Notes under the pieces: model-generated
Databases searched by the model: none
Told to the model about the DNA's origin: nothing
What the model saw: the letters and a program-made list of their open reading frames with translations, nothing else
Part shown: positions 8,953 to 17,595 of the stretch, in pieces
Numbering within the stretch: position 1 is the first letter of the stretch
Layout of the letters: every line of letters begins with the position of its first letter
Translations under genes and position numbers: made by a program
Assembly (NCBI RefSeq): GCF_016746085.1
Contig: NZ_JAERTZ010000025.1
Location: forward strand, 558,001-622,000
DNA length: 64,000 nt
Source of the DNA: Zobellella iuensis
GTDB taxonomy: Bacteria; Pseudomonadota; Gammaproteobacteria; Enterobacterales; Aeromonadaceae
Reading direction: 5' to 3'

Positions 8953-9798
8953 TTACGATTCTTCCAGGACGCGGAATACCGCCTTGATCGGCCCGTGATC
9001 GGAGGCGGTGGAGGTCATGCTCCGGGCCTGTTCCAGCTGCAGACCCCGATAGAATACCGAGTCGAGCGGATAGCCGGCGAAACGGGTTCGATTGTCCTCT
9101 GCCAGTGTCATTTCCTGCAACTGCTCCCGCTCCGCCCAGTGCCGGAGCAGACGATCCCGGCGCGTGTTCCAGCGGTTGAAATCACCGGCCACGATCACCG
9201 GCCCCCGGTAGCCCCCGATAACGTCGCTGATGAGGTCGAGCTGCTCCTGGTAGCTGCGGCCACGCAGGGAAAAGTTGATCGCATGCAGATTCACCACCAG
9301 CAGTGGCTCAGGCTCTGCGGCCAGAGGGTGGTGGCTGAACAGCTGCGACTTGGGGATCCGGGTCACCGGCTCCACCACCCGCTGGCCGCAGGCCTGCAGT
9401 GCCTCCCCCGGCGCGGCGGTCAGCACGCCCTGGGGAGCCCCCCGCCAGTTGAAGGCCGGCACCTGGAACCAGCGGTAGCCCCGCTCCTGCAACCAGTGGT
9501 GCAGCTCCTCGGTACCGCTGGCCTCTTGCAGCAACAGCAGCTCGGCATCTTCCGCCCAGTCATCAAGCTCGGAACGCCAATCGCCCTGCTGCTTGTAGAT
9601 ATTCCAGCTCAGCAGGGTAAAGCGCGCCGGCAAGGGCCGGGATTCGGCAGGCGATGGATACTGGCAGGGCTCGGAAACCGACTCGAGCCGGTCGTTCAGC
9701 AGCAGGGGTTCCGGCACCTCCATACAGCCGCCCAGCAGCAGGGCCGCCCCCAGAAAAAGTGCCTTATGCCGGTTGCGGCACGGCACGGGGACAGCCAT
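8953..9798 (-). CDS. Endonuclease/exonuclease/phosphatase family protein, YafD-like, probable lipoprotein
   Basis: This belongs to the EEP superfamily: LLSWNIYKQQ (metal-binding Asn), LLLQEASG (Glu), VNLHAINF, VIVAGDFNRWN and the C-terminal ASDHGPI (Asp-His pair). The MAVPVPC start at 9798 is favoured because it puts a clean lipoprotein signal at the N-terminus (hydrophobic stretch ending LLLGGC). An in-frame ATG 8 codons upstream (9822) also exists. Both starts lie inside the 3' end of yciA, so the genes overlap. E. coli yafD occupies the same neighbourhood. The substrate is unknown; it could be a nuclease or a phosphodiesterase. Confidence 0.8.
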   Translation of the reverse strand: MAVPVPCRNRHKALFLGAALLLGGCMEVPEPLLLNDRLESVSEPCQYPSPAESRPLPARFTLLSWNIYKQQGDWRSELDDWAEDAELLLLQEASGTEELHHWLQERGYRWFQVPAFNWRGAPQGVLTAAPGEALQACGQRVVEPVTRIPKSQLFSHHPLAAEPEPLLVVNLHAINFSLRGRSYQEQLDLISDVIGGYRGPVIVAGDFNRWNTRRDRLLRHWAEREQLQEMTLAEDNRTRFAGYPLDSVFYRGLQLEQARSMTSTASDHGPIKAVFRVLEES

Positions 9799-10162
9799 GT
9801 TCGTCGATGGCCACGTAGACAAACTGGGCCCCGGCCACCCGATAACGGGGGCCGCTCTCCGGCACCAGCACCGGCTTGACCCAAACCTCCACGCCTATGG
9901 TCATGGAGCTGCGGCCTATCTTGAGCAATTCGCCATAGCAGCAGACCACGTCGCCCACCTGCACCGGCCGGGAAAACATCATCTCATTCACCGCCACTGT
10001 GCACACCCGGCCCAGGGCGATGTCATTGGCCAGCAGGCTGCCCCCCAAATCCATCTGGGACATGATCCAGCCGCCGAAAATATCGCCGTTGGCATTGGTG
10101 TCCGCCGGCATCGCCATGGTTCGCAGCAGCATTTCCCCTCTGGGGCTAAGTTCTTCGGTCAT
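9764..10162 (-). CDS. yciA: Acyl-CoA thioesterase, YciA-type hotdog fold
   Basis: The 132-residue single hotdog domain carries the diagnostic catalytic segment NANGDIFGGWIMSQMD (Asn/Asp near residue 24). It is followed by 'GRVCTVAVNEMMFSRPVQVGDVV' in two adjacent strands. YciA hydrolyses a broad range of acyl-CoAs in the cytoplasm. Length is standard for the family (E. coli 132). It is divergent from yjjX and overlaps the downstream yafD-like gene. Confidence 0.92.
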   Translation of the reverse strand: MTEELSPRGEMLLRTMAMPADTNANGDIFGGWIMSQMDLGGSLLANDIALGRVCTVAVNEMMFSRPVQVGDVVCCYGELLKIGRSSMTIGVEVWVKPVLVPESGPRYRVAGAQFVYVAIDEHGCPRAVPQPA

Positions 10163-10251
10163 TTATGCAAAAATCTCCAGCAACGGGGGTAAAGTGGCAT
10201 AATAATCAGCCCTACCATGACCCGCAATTTTCCCATGATAAAAGGTTGTCC

Positions 10252-10803
10252 ATGAACGTTATCGTCGCCTCCCTCAACCCGGCCAAAATCGAGGCCGCCC
10301 GCCAGGCCCTGGCCCTGCTGTTCCCGGACCAGGATATCGAGCTGAACGGCCTGGCCGTGCCATCCGGCGTGGCCGACCAGCCGCTGAGCGACGAAGAAAC
10401 CCTGAGGGGGGCCCGCAACCGGGCGCTGGCGGCACGCCGGCACCGGCCCGGGGCGGATCTGTGGATTGGGATGGAGGGCGGCGTGGACCGGGTGGGAGAA
10501 CGGCTGCTCACCTTCGCCTGGCTGCAGGTACTGGGGCCGGGGCTGGACAACGCCGCCCGCAGCGCCAGCCTGACCCTGCCGCCGTTCGTGGCCAGCGCCG
10601 TGTCTCAAGGAGAGGAGCTGGGCCAGGCCATGGACCGCCTGTTCAACTTAACCAACTGCAAGCAGCAGGGCGGCGCCATCGGCGTGCTGACCCGCAACCT
10701 GCTGGACAGGCGCAGCATCTACCGGGATACCCTGATCCTGGCCCTGGCGCCGTTACTCAGCCCCCTGTCTTACGCTCAGCCAGCCACGCAAACCAGTTCG
10801 TAA
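10252..10803 (+). CDS. yjjX: Inosine/xanthosine triphosphatase
   Basis: The 183-residue protein begins MNVIVASLNPAKIEA, the canonical start of the YjjX/Maf-Ham1-like fold. Later it carries DLWIGMEGGVD and 'KQQGGAIGVLTRNLLDR'. The family removes non-canonical ITP/XTP (and dITP) from the nucleotide pool. The upstream in-frame extension to 10165 is discounted because homology begins at 10252. The 3' end overlaps the convergent reductase by 47 bp, an unusually long overlap. Confidence 0.9.
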   Translation: MNVIVASLNPAKIEAARQALALLFPDQDIELNGLAVPSGVADQPLSDEETLRGARNRALAARRHRPGADLWIGMEGGVDRVGERLLTFAWLQVLGPGLDNAARSASLTLPPFVASAVSQGEELGQAMDRLFNLTNCKQQGGAIGVLTRNLLDRRSIYRDTLILALAPLLSPLSYAQPATQTSS

Positions 10804-11569
10804 CCCGATAGTCGAGTCCCAGCCAGCGGGCGAGTGCGTCGCCGTCGATGCGCTTGCCCTCGCCGCCCCCGGCAAATACCGGTGGCGGCAATGCCCGCAG
10901 CAGTGCCGCCCGGGTATAGAATTCCCGCCGGCTGGGGTGATGAGGCGAGCTGACGTTCAGGGTGTGCGGCCACTCCTCCCGCGCCAGTATGGCGGGAATA
11001 AAGCGCAGCAGATCCTCCAGCGCCACCAGGTTGACCGGCTCCTCCCCCCCCTCGAACCGCCGCCCGGCCAGAAAGCGTCCCGGTTCGCGGCTGCCCCCCA
11101 CCAGGCCCGACAGCCGCAGGCACAGCACCTGGGGAATACCGCTCTGACGCACCATTCGCTCCGCCGCCAGCATGCGCTCGCCGCGTTCGGAATCGGGTCC
11201 GCTATCCGCCTCGGTCTTCACGCCGGTGCCGCCGTACACCGAGGTGGCACTGGTAAACAGCAAGCGGCGCACCCCGCCTGCGGCGGCCAGGGTGGCGATC
11301 CGGCCCAGGGTGGCGGCGTAGTCCTCCACCTTGCCCGGCGGAACGCACAGTATCAGGCTGTCGGCAGCCAGCCGCGCCGGCCAGGCCGATGGCAGCGGCC
11401 CATTGATATTCCACACCTCGGCCTGCACCCCCTCCCGGCGCAACCGCTCGGCCTTGGCCGCATCGGTGGTGGTGCCGGCGACCCGGTACCCCTGCGCCAG
11501 CAGGGCGGCAGCCAGAGGCTCGCCCAGCCAGCCCAGGCCGAGGATGCACACCCCGCCGTCAGTAGACAT
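10757..11569 (-). CDS. NAD(P)-dependent SDR/epimerase-like protein, YeeZ-type
   Basis: The protein has 270 residues from the ATG at 11569 (272 from 11575). The N-terminal dinucleotide-binding loop ILGLGWLGEPLA leads the Rossmann fold, followed by 'LLFTSATSVYGGTG', where Ser and Tyr of extended SDR enzymes are placed. The C-terminal substrate domain is short. The E. coli homologue YeeZ has no firm reaction. The start overlaps the slt stop by 11-17 bp, so it is probably the distal gene of an slt operon. Confidence 0.85.
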   Translation of the reverse strand: MSTDGGVCILGLGWLGEPLAAALLAQGYRVAGTTTDAAKAERLRREGVQAEVWNINGPLPSAWPARLAADSLILCVPPGKVEDYAATLGRIATLAAAGGVRRLLFTSATSVYGGTGVKTEADSGPDSERGERMLAAERMVRQSGIPQVLCLRLSGLVGGSREPGRFLAGRRFEGGEEPVNLVALEDLLRFIPAILAREEWPHTLNVSSPHHPSRREFYTRAALLRALPPPVFAGGGEGKRIDGDALARWLGLDYRVTNWFAWLAERKTGG

Positions 11570-13466
11570 AGGCAAGCTCTGCCGGCTTGAGGAAGCTCTT
11601 GGGCTGGCCCAGCATATCCTGGTAGATCACCGAAAAGGCCAGCACGTTCTGCACATAGCCCCGGGTTTCCCGGTAGGGAATGTTCTCCACCCAGACATCC
11701 AGCGGCCGGCTGCCGCTCTCGCTCAGCCAGCGGTTGATCCGGCTCGGGCCGGCGTTATAGGCGGCGATGGCCGGGATCCGGTTATGGTTGTAGCGCTCCA
11801 GCAGCTCCTTGAAGTAGCTGGAGCCGAGCTGCACGTTCACCTCGGGCCGGTAGACGTCGGCGGGATGACGGAACTGGGTGATGCCGTGCCTGCGCGCGGT
11901 TTCCTGCGCCGTGGCCGGCATCAGCTGCATCAGGCCGCCGGCCCCTACCGGCGAACGGGCCTGTTCATAGAAGGCGCTTTCCTGGCGGGCGATGGCGAAC
12001 AGAACGGCCTCGTCCACTCCCAGGCGGCGGGCCTGGCGCTGGAAAATATCCCGGTACACCACCGGGAAGCGCAGATCCAGATGATCCCAGGCCTGTACCC
12101 GGATACTGGCCACGATGGATTTATCGTACCAGCCGCGACTCAGCGCCAGGCTGCCCAGGGCCACGCCCGCCGGTTCATCCACCTTGCCCAGCAGGTGATA
12201 CCATTCGCCGCGGGCGGCGGCCCGGTCGCCCAGCGCCAGCCATTCCTCGACCCGCAGCAATGCAGGCCATTGCCGGCTGGCCTGGCTCCATGAAGGCGCC
12301 GGCACCAAGGGCTTTTTCTGCAGGGAAAAGTCGCGCCGGCTCTGCTGAGCGGCCAGGAAGCCGTAGTAATCCCGGGATGTGGCCGCCTGCTGCCAGGCGG
12401 CGTCGGCCTCTGTGCTCTTGTTCTGTGCGGCCAGGGCCCGGCCCCGCCAGTACAGCCAGCGACTGTCCTGCCGGGCGTCGGAAGGCAGTCGATCAATCCA
12501 GCCGATAAGATGCTGCCAGTCCTGCTCCCATATCGCCAGCCGGGCCCGTAGCTCAAAGAGTTCGGCATCCCCCACCTCCGGCAGCCGGCTGTCGAGCCAG
12601 CCGCGATAGTCCCGGGTGCGGTTGAACATCAGCCGGCGGGCCAGGCTGCGCTCCACCACCGCCATCTGGGCCCGTTCGATATTGTGGCTACGCTGGTATT
12701 TGGGATAGAGGCTCATCACCAGCTCGGGATCGGTATCCGCCAACCGGGCCAGGGCCATGGCCACCGCAACCTTATCCCGCCCGGTTTGTGCCTTGACCTG
12801 CTCCGGCCGGATCACTTGCCGGGGATTCTTGTGCAATGCCTGCAGCAACTCGCCGGCCGGGCGGGCCGAAGGACTCAGCAGCCGCCCCAGGAAGGCCATC
12901 AGCCCCTCCTGGCCGCTGTCGTAGGCCAGCAACATGCGCTGCCAGATATGTTCGTCGTTGCGCCCGCCCGCACGGTACCAGTCCTCGAACAGGGGATCGC
13001 AGATGCCGGGCCTGGACTGGCCATGCAGCCACAACCGTTCGGCGCCGGCGATGGCGGTCGCCCTATCGCCTGTCGCCCACTTGGCTCTGTAATGGGCGCA
13101 CTGCAGCTCGACGCTGTTGGGCAATTGTGGGTAAAGCGCCAGGAATTCCTGCCAGCGCTGCTCCCGGGCCAGACGGAACAGGTACTGGCGCTCGAGCCGG
13201 TCCGCCTGCTGGGAGTCGGGATAACGGGTCATGAAGTCGCGCACCTGGGCCGTGCTCAGGTGGTTGATTCTGTCAGCAAGGTATTGATAATCAAGATAAA
13301 TAGTAAAGGGGTAAGGATCCAGCCCCTGGCGCAACTGCTGATAGCGGGACAGGTCGTTTTTTTTCAGCGCCTGCTCCGCCTGCTGATACCGCTCGCGCAG
13401 CGGCGAAGCCTCGACACTCATGCCAAGGCCCAGCAGCAGCAGCCCCACTCCAAACCAGCTCTTCAC
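11559..13466 (-). CDS. slt: Soluble lytic murein transglycosylase
   Basis: I call a GTG start at 13466 (VKSWFGVGLLLLGLGMSVEA). This gives a signal peptide, a 635-residue protein (E. coli Slt70 645) and a GAGGGG ribosome-binding sequence; the longer upstream frame is non-homologous. The protein is a ring of alpha-helical repeats (residues about 30-450) followed by a lysozyme-like catalytic domain. Its active Glu is in ARQESAF, followed by SPVGAGGLMQLMPATA and AYNAGPSRINRWL. It is periplasmic and cleaves glycan strands processively. Confidence 0.95.
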   Translation of the reverse strand: MKSWFGVGLLLLGLGMSVEASPLRERYQQAEQALKKNDLSRYQQLRQGLDPYPFTIYLDYQYLADRINHLSTAQVRDFMTRYPDSQQADRLERQYLFRLAREQRWQEFLALYPQLPNSVELQCAHYRAKWATGDRATAIAGAERLWLHGQSRPGICDPLFEDWYRAGGRNDEHIWQRMLLAYDSGQEGLMAFLGRLLSPSARPAGELLQALHKNPRQVIRPEQVKAQTGRDKVAVAMALARLADTDPELVMSLYPKYQRSHNIERAQMAVVERSLARRLMFNRTRDYRGWLDSRLPEVGDAELFELRARLAIWEQDWQHLIGWIDRLPSDARQDSRWLYWRGRALAAQNKSTEADAAWQQAATSRDYYGFLAAQQSRRDFSLQKKPLVPAPSWSQASRQWPALLRVEEWLALGDRAAARGEWYHLLGKVDEPAGVALGSLALSRGWYDKSIVASIRVQAWDHLDLRFPVVYRDIFQRQARRLGVDEAVLFAIARQESAFYEQARSPVGAGGLMQLMPATAQETARRHGITQFRHPADVYRPEVNVQLGSSYFKELLERYNHNRIPAIAAYNAGPSRINRWLSESGSRPLDVWVENIPYRETRGYVQNVLAFSVIYQDMLGQPKSFLKPAELAYVY

Positions 13467-13776
13467 GGTACCACCCCTCTTTAGAAAATATAGCGCTATC
13501 CTAAGGAATACGGGGGACACTGCCAATGGGACAATGCAAATTCTCCGGGCGCGGAGTACAGGGAGGGCAGGCCGTCGGGCCCGGAATTTATCCGTTCGAG
13601 TCTGGCTTGTTTTCGGTGGCCCTGGCAAGGGCTTTTTCAAGGGAGTCCGGGCGTGCTCACAAATATCGGGCGGACCGCCGGCAAGGACACAAAAACTTGA
13701 TTTCAATCACAAAACTTATTCCCCATCCGGGTAACCTGAAACCGTACACAAACAAAAGCACACTGAGGGGGTCCCC
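13467..13776 (+). other. Intergenic region between slt and raiA
   Basis: These 310 bp separate the divergent starts of slt and raiA. I see no convincing ORF or RNA. The raiA-proximal third is A/T-rich and presumably holds the raiA promoter, but I could not settle on a -35/-10 pair. The slt-proximal end contains TATATT on the minus strand without a good -35. Confidence 0.5.
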
Positions 13777-14103
13777 ATGTCCATTGCGATTACCAGCCAT
13801 GTTGTCGACATCTCTCCCGCTATTCGTGAACGGATTGAAAGTCGCTTCGACAAATTAAACCGGCGCCAAATCGTGCTTATCAACCCCCATGTGGTGATTC
13901 AGAAAGAAGGCCTGAATTACCTGGTGGAAGCCAAGGCAGGGGTGCCTAATGATACCCTCTTCGCCCAGGCGGAACACGAAGACCTGTATGCCGCCATCAA
14001 CGAACTGGGGCAGAAACTGGAACGTCAGCTCGGCCGCTATGCGGACAAACCACTGGCTCAACGGGCCAATGTGGCCCAGCCGGTAGCCGAGGAGGACGAA
14101 TAA
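13777..14103 (+). CDS. raiA: Ribosome-associated inhibitor / hibernation factor (RaiA/HPF family)
   Basis: The 108-residue protein has the beta-alpha-beta-beta-beta-alpha RaiA/HPF fold: ITSHVVDISPAIRERIESR, a lysine-rich centre, then HEDLYAAINELGQKLERQL. The acidic tail (AEEDE) and its position immediately upstream of pheL-pheA match E. coli RaiA (YfiA) rather than the shorter HPF. It binds the 30S decoding region in stationary phase or cold and blocks tRNA binding. A GAGGGGG sequence precedes the start. Confidence 0.92.
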   Translation: MSIAITSHVVDISPAIRERIESRFDKLNRRQIVLINPHVVIQKEGLNYLVEAKAGVPNDTLFAQAEHEDLYAAINELGQKLERQLGRYADKPLAQRANVAQPVAEEDE

Positions 14104-14228
14104 CAACGGGGCCGGCCGGCCCTTTCACCAGCACCGGCCGCAGCACCGGCGGAAAGGCCTTCCAAGGCCGTTTTCCGCCTTCTTTGGCCGTTGGCGGGCC
14201 GGCTCACCAAAAAATCCCCGGAAAAGGC

Positions 14229-14257
14229 TTGCCAGCGCCGACGCTTTTCAGTATTCC
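14229..14257 (+). promoter_or_regulatory. Candidate promoter of the pheL-pheA transcript
   Basis: TTGCCA and TATTCC are spaced 17 bp apart, about 30 bp before the leader peptide start. The -35 is fair and the -10 weak; position relative to the attenuator is the main support. Confidence 0.4.
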
Positions 14258-14287
14258 TATGGGAGTGACGACGACGACTGTGACCTG

Positions 14288-14335
14288 ATGATGCCCGTAT
14301 CCCTGTTTTTCTTTCGCTGCTTTTTTGCATCCTGA
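14288..14335 (+). CDS. pheL: pheA operon leader peptide
   Basis: This is a 15-codon ORF, MMPVSLFFFRCFFAS, with five Phe codons (TTT/TTC). It precedes an attenuator hairpin and pheA, as PheL does in E. coli. Slow translation at the Phe run when charged tRNA-Phe is scarce should let the antiterminator form. It is too short for ordinary gene callers. The second ATG (14291) is an alternative start. Confidence 0.9.
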   Translation: MMPVSLFFFRCFFAS

Positions 14336-14408
14336 CTCGGGAGGCACGGGCGTAAGCAAGAGATAAGCGAAAGACGAACCGCCAAGCCTCCCACCGGGAG
14401 GCTTTTTT
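14335..14408 (+). promoter_or_regulatory. Phe attenuator (antiterminator and terminator)
   Basis: The terminator is AAGCCTCCC / GGGAGGCTT with a 3-nt loop and a T run (14384-14408). An earlier GGGAGGC copy just after the pheL stop (14339-14345) can pair with the same GCCTCCC arm, giving the mutually exclusive antiterminator expected of a translation-coupled attenuator. pheA starts 36 nt later. Confidence 0.85.
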
Positions 14409-14443
14409 ATTCAGCCGGACTGGCGACGAAGGAAGCCCTATTC

Positions 14444-16333
14444 ATGAATCTGGATGATATCAGAACCCACATCAGCCGCCTGGACAGCGAGCTGCTGACC
14501 CTGCTGGCCAAACGCAAGGCCCTGAGCCTGGATGTGGCCCGCTCCAAACTGGCAAACCCGAGGCCGATACGGGATCAGGAGCGGGAGCAGGCACTGCTGG
14601 TGGAGCTCATCAACCAGGGCCGCCAGCTAGGCCTGGACGCCCATTACGTGACCCGCATCTATCACACCATCATCGAAGACTCGGTGCTGTCCCAACAGGC
14701 CCTGCTGCAGGATCTGCTCAATCCCCAGGACAAGGCGCCGGCCATCAGCGTGGCGTTTCTCGGGCTCACCGGCTCCTATTCCAACCTGGCGGCCCGCAAG
14801 TATTTGTCCCGCTTCCAGGCCAGCATCATCGAGCACAATTGCGAAACCTTCCAGCAAATACTGGATACTGTTGAATCCGGCCAGGCCCAGTACGGCATAC
14901 TGCCCATAGAAAACACCAGCTCCGGCTCCATCAACGACGTCTTCGATCTGATGCAGCACACCAGCCTGTCCATCGTCGGCGAGCTGACCCAACCCATAGA
15001 GCACTGCCTGCTGGTGGCGGTGGACACCGACGTCAGCCAGTTGAAAACCCTCTACACCCACCCTCAGGTGTACCAGCAGTGCTCCCAGTACCTGAAGACG
15101 CTGCCGGGGGTCAAGGTGGAATTCTGCGCCGCCTCCTCCAACGCCATGGAGCTGGTGGCCGGCCTGAAGCGACCCGATGTAGGCGCCATGGGCAGCGCCG
15201 ACGGCGGCGAGCTGCATGGCCTCAGGCCGCTGGTGCGCGGCCTGGCCAACCAGAAACAGAACATGACCCGCTTTATCGTGGTGGCACGCAAGCCCATCGA
15301 AGTGGCGGAGCAGATCCCGGCCAAGACCAGCTTCATCATGTCTACCGGCCAGCAAAGCGGCGCCCTGGTGGAAGCCCTGCTGGTGCTGCGCGGCCACGAC
15401 ATCACCATGACCAAGCTGGAGTCCCGTCCCATTATCGGCAACCCCTGGGAAGAGATGTTTTATGTGGACGTGGCGGCCAACGTCAACAGCCCGGAGATGC
15501 AGTCGGCACTCAAGGAGCTGGGCCGCATCACCCGCTTTATCAAGGTGCTGGGCTGCTATCCCAGCGCCGAAGTGGCGCCGACCCGGATCCCGTCCGGCGC
15601 CCTTAGCCAGGCCGGGAATACCCCGCGGGCCGAGGCCGAGCAGCCCCGCCACAGCCGCGCCTACAAGGCGGACGGCTCACGGCTGCAGATAGGCCGCTTT
15701 TACCTGGGCGCCCGGGAGCCGCTGTTGGTTGCCATGCTCGGGGCCTGGCCCGGTCGCCAGCAATTGCAGGAGGATGCCCGCCGGCTGAAGGAAAGCGGCG
15801 GCCAGGTGCTGGCCGCGCCCTGTTTCGACAACGGCGATATCCAGCAGGGGCTGCAGCGCCTGCAGCAGTTACGGGAAGTCGCCGCCCAGTTCGACCTGGC
15901 GGCCATGACCGCGGTCGGTAAAGTGGAAGAGCTTAACCGGGCGGCGGAATACCTGGACTTGCTGCTGCTGCAGCCGGACCAGCCCCAGCGCGGGGAACTG
16001 CTGATCGCCGCCGGCCGCTGCACCCGCCCCCTGTTGCTGCCGCTGCAGCCGGACACCGCCGCCTCGCTGGCGGAAGCGGATCTCATCCTGAAAGAAGGCA
16101 ATCAGCAACTGGCCCTGCTCGATGGCCAGGGGCTGCCCCTGGTCGAGCTGCTGGCCCTGCAGCAACAGACCCACCTGCCCCTGCTCAGCCGGCTCGAGGG
16201 CGAGGCATCCTTGTTGCCCGAGCTCGCCCATGCGCTGAAGGAAGCGGGCGTGCAGGGCTTCTGCATCGAACTCGATGGGAGCCAGCAAGCCGATACCCTG
16301 GCCCCCCTCGCCCAGCGGCTGTACCGGGGATAA
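14444..16333 (+). CDS. pheA: Bifunctional chorismate mutase / prephenate dehydratase with extra C-terminal DAHP-synthase-like domain
   Basis: The 629-residue protein far exceeds the E. coli P-protein (386). Residues 1-90 are an AroQ chorismate mutase (IRTHISRLDSELLTLLAKRK). About 100-280 is prephenate dehydratase (VAFLGLTGSYSNLAARKY, LPIENTSSGSIND). About 295-375 is the ACT domain for Phe feedback, including 'TKLESRPIIGNPWEEMFYVD'. Residues about 413-629 are additional. Their order of strands and motifs follows class I-beta DAHP synthase, but the GPC, KPR, LKRG and DPSH catalytic elements are absent or replaced, so a non-catalytic TIM barrel is inferred. The protein converts chorismate to phenylpyruvate. 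It is controlled by the upstream attenuator. Confidence 0.93.
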   Translation: MNLDDIRTHISRLDSELLTLLAKRKALSLDVARSKLANPRPIRDQEREQALLVELINQGRQLGLDAHYVTRIYHTIIEDSVLSQQALLQDLLNPQDKAPAISVAFLGLTGSYSNLAARKYLSRFQASIIEHNCETFQQILDTVESGQAQYGILPIENTSSGSINDVFDLMQHTSLSIVGELTQPIEHCLLVAVDTDVSQLKTLYTHPQVYQQCSQYLKTLPGVKVEFCAASSNAMELVAGLKRPDVGAMGSADGGELHGLRPLVRGLANQKQNMTRFIVVARKPIEVAEQIPAKTSFIMSTGQQSGALVEALLVLRGHDITMTKLESRPIIGNPWEEMFYVDVAANVNSPEMQSALKELGRITRFIKVLGCYPSAEVAPTRIPSGALSQAGNTPRAEAEQPRHSRAYKADGSRLQIGRFYLGAREPLLVAMLGAWPGRQQLQEDARRLKESGGQVLAAPCFDNGDIQQGLQRLQQLREVAAQFDLAAMTAVGKVEELNRAAEYLDLLLLQPDQPQRGELLIAAGRCTRPLLLPLQPDTAASLAEADLILKEGNQQLALLDGQGLPLVELLALQQQTHLPLLSRLEGEASLLPELAHALKEAGVQGFCIELDGSQQADTLAPLAQRLYRG

Positions 16334-16343
16334 CGCGGACAGT

Positions 16344-16370
16344 AAAAAGGCCCGGGAAACCGGGCCTTTT
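16344..16370. terminator. Bidirectional terminator between pheA and tyrA (copy 1)
   Basis: The hairpin GGCCCGG / CCGGGCC is flanked by AAAAA and TTTT. It lies 11 nt after the pheA stop. Read on the minus strand it also has a TTTTT tail and serves tyrA. Confidence 0.85.
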
Positions 16371-16413
16371 CAGTTTGATGACAAAGGCGTTGTAATGACC
16401 GAATAAGTCGGCC

Positions 16414-16442
16414 AAAGGGCCCGGGAGACCCGGGCCTTTTTT
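16414..16442. terminator. Second, near-duplicate terminator between pheA and tyrA (copy 2)
   Basis: The hairpin GGGCCCGGG / CCCGGGCC has a TTTTTT tail on the plus strand, immediately next to the tyrA stop. Its sequence is very similar to the first terminator 70 bp away. Confidence 0.75.
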
Positions 16443-16449
16443 GGTCGCG

Positions 16450-17580
16450 TCAGTCCTGGTGGTGGCGGCTGTCGTTGGCCTGGGCCAGCAGCATCCGGCT
16501 TTCCTTGAGGAAGATGTCGGCATAGTCGCCGAAGAAGGCGCTGACGGTAGCGAACTGCTCGATAAAGGCCTCCCGCCCACCGTTTTCCAGCTGCGCCAGC
16601 AGCTCGCCGAAGCGACGGTGGTAGCGCCTGATCATCTCCAGGTTGCGGGGCGAGGACAGGATGATGTCCGCGTACAGCGCCGGATCCTGGGCGAACAGCC
16701 GGCCCACCATGGCCAGCTCCAGCCGGTAGATGGGTGAGCTCAGGCGCAGCAGCTGGGCCAGATCCGCCTGCTCGGCGCACAGGTGGGCGCCGTAGGCGAA
16801 GCTGGTGAAGTGGCGCAGGGCCTGCACCAGGCTCATGGCCTGGTCGTGCTCTTGTGCCGACACCGGCTGCAGCCGGGCGCCCCAGATGCGCATCTGGGCC
16901 AGCAACCATTCATACTGTTCGGCGCCGCGGCCGTCGCTGTAGATGATCACCTGCTTGGCCAGGCTGGACACGTCGGGACCAAACATGGGGTGCAGCCCCA
17001 GCACCGGGCCGCCATGGGCCGCCAACATGGCTTCCAGCGGCTCGCTCTTGACGCTGGTCAGATCCACCAGCAGGCAGTCGACGGGCAGCGCCGGCAGACG
17101 CTCGATCACCGCCACCGTCTGATCGATGGGTACGGCGATCACCACCAGGCCCGCATCGCCCAGCAGGGTATCGGCCCCGTCCCAGTCGTCCTTTTCCAGG
17201 ATCTCGACCGGATAACCGGACAGCCGCAGCAGGTGGGCGAACAGACCGCCGAGCTGGCCGGCACCGCCGATCACCACCGCCTTGGACAGCTCCGGCTTGA
17301 TGCATTTGAAGCCGGTGTCCTTTTCGCTGGCGTAGGACTCGCGCATGGCGCGGCGCAACACATCTTCGATCAGGTCCGGCGGTACGCCTTTCGCCTCGGC
17401 CTCGGCCCGGCGCCGGGCCAGCATGGCGGCTTCCCGGTCGGGGGCATAGATAGGCACGCCCTGGCGGCTTTTCACTTCTCCCACACCCGCCACCAGTTTC
17501 AACCGGCGGGCAAACAGCTCGACCAGTTGCTGGTCGACCTCGTCAATTTGATCCCGCAGGACTTTTAATTCATCAACCAT
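16450..17580 (-). CDS. tyrA: Bifunctional chorismate mutase / prephenate dehydrogenase (T-protein)
   Basis: The 376-residue protein (E. coli 373) converts chorismate via prephenate to 4-hydroxyphenylpyruvate for tyrosine. Residues 1-90 are the chorismate mutase ([28 protein letters not shown]). From about 100 comes an NAD-binding dehydrogenase ([13 protein letters not shown]) with [11 protein letters not shown] and the conserved '[12 protein letters not shown]' stretch. I prefer the start MVDELK at 17580, which aligns with E. coli; another ATG lies three codons upstream at 17589. It is downstream of aroF in the classic aroF-tyrA operon and convergent with pheA. Confidence 0.95.
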   Translation of the reverse strand: MVDELKVLRDQIDEVDQQLVELFARRLKLVAGVGEVKSRQGVPIYAPDREAAMLARRRAEAEAKGVPPDLIEDVLRRAMRESYASEKDTGFKCIKPELSKAVVIGGAGQLGGLFAHLLRLSGYPVEILEKDDWDGADTLLGDAGLVVIAVPIDQTVAVIERLPALPVDCLLVDLTSVKSEPLEAMLAAHGGPVLGLHPMFGPDVSSLAKQVIIYSDGRGAEQYEWLLAQMRIWGARLQPVSAQEHDQAMSLVQALRHFTSFAYGAHLCAEQADLAQLLRLSSPIYRLELAMVGRLFAQDPALYADIILSSPRNLEMIRRYHRRFGELLAQLENGGREAFIEQFATVSAFFGDYADIFLKESRMLLAQANDSRHHQD

Positions 17581-17595
17581 CGGCTTCATCCCAAT

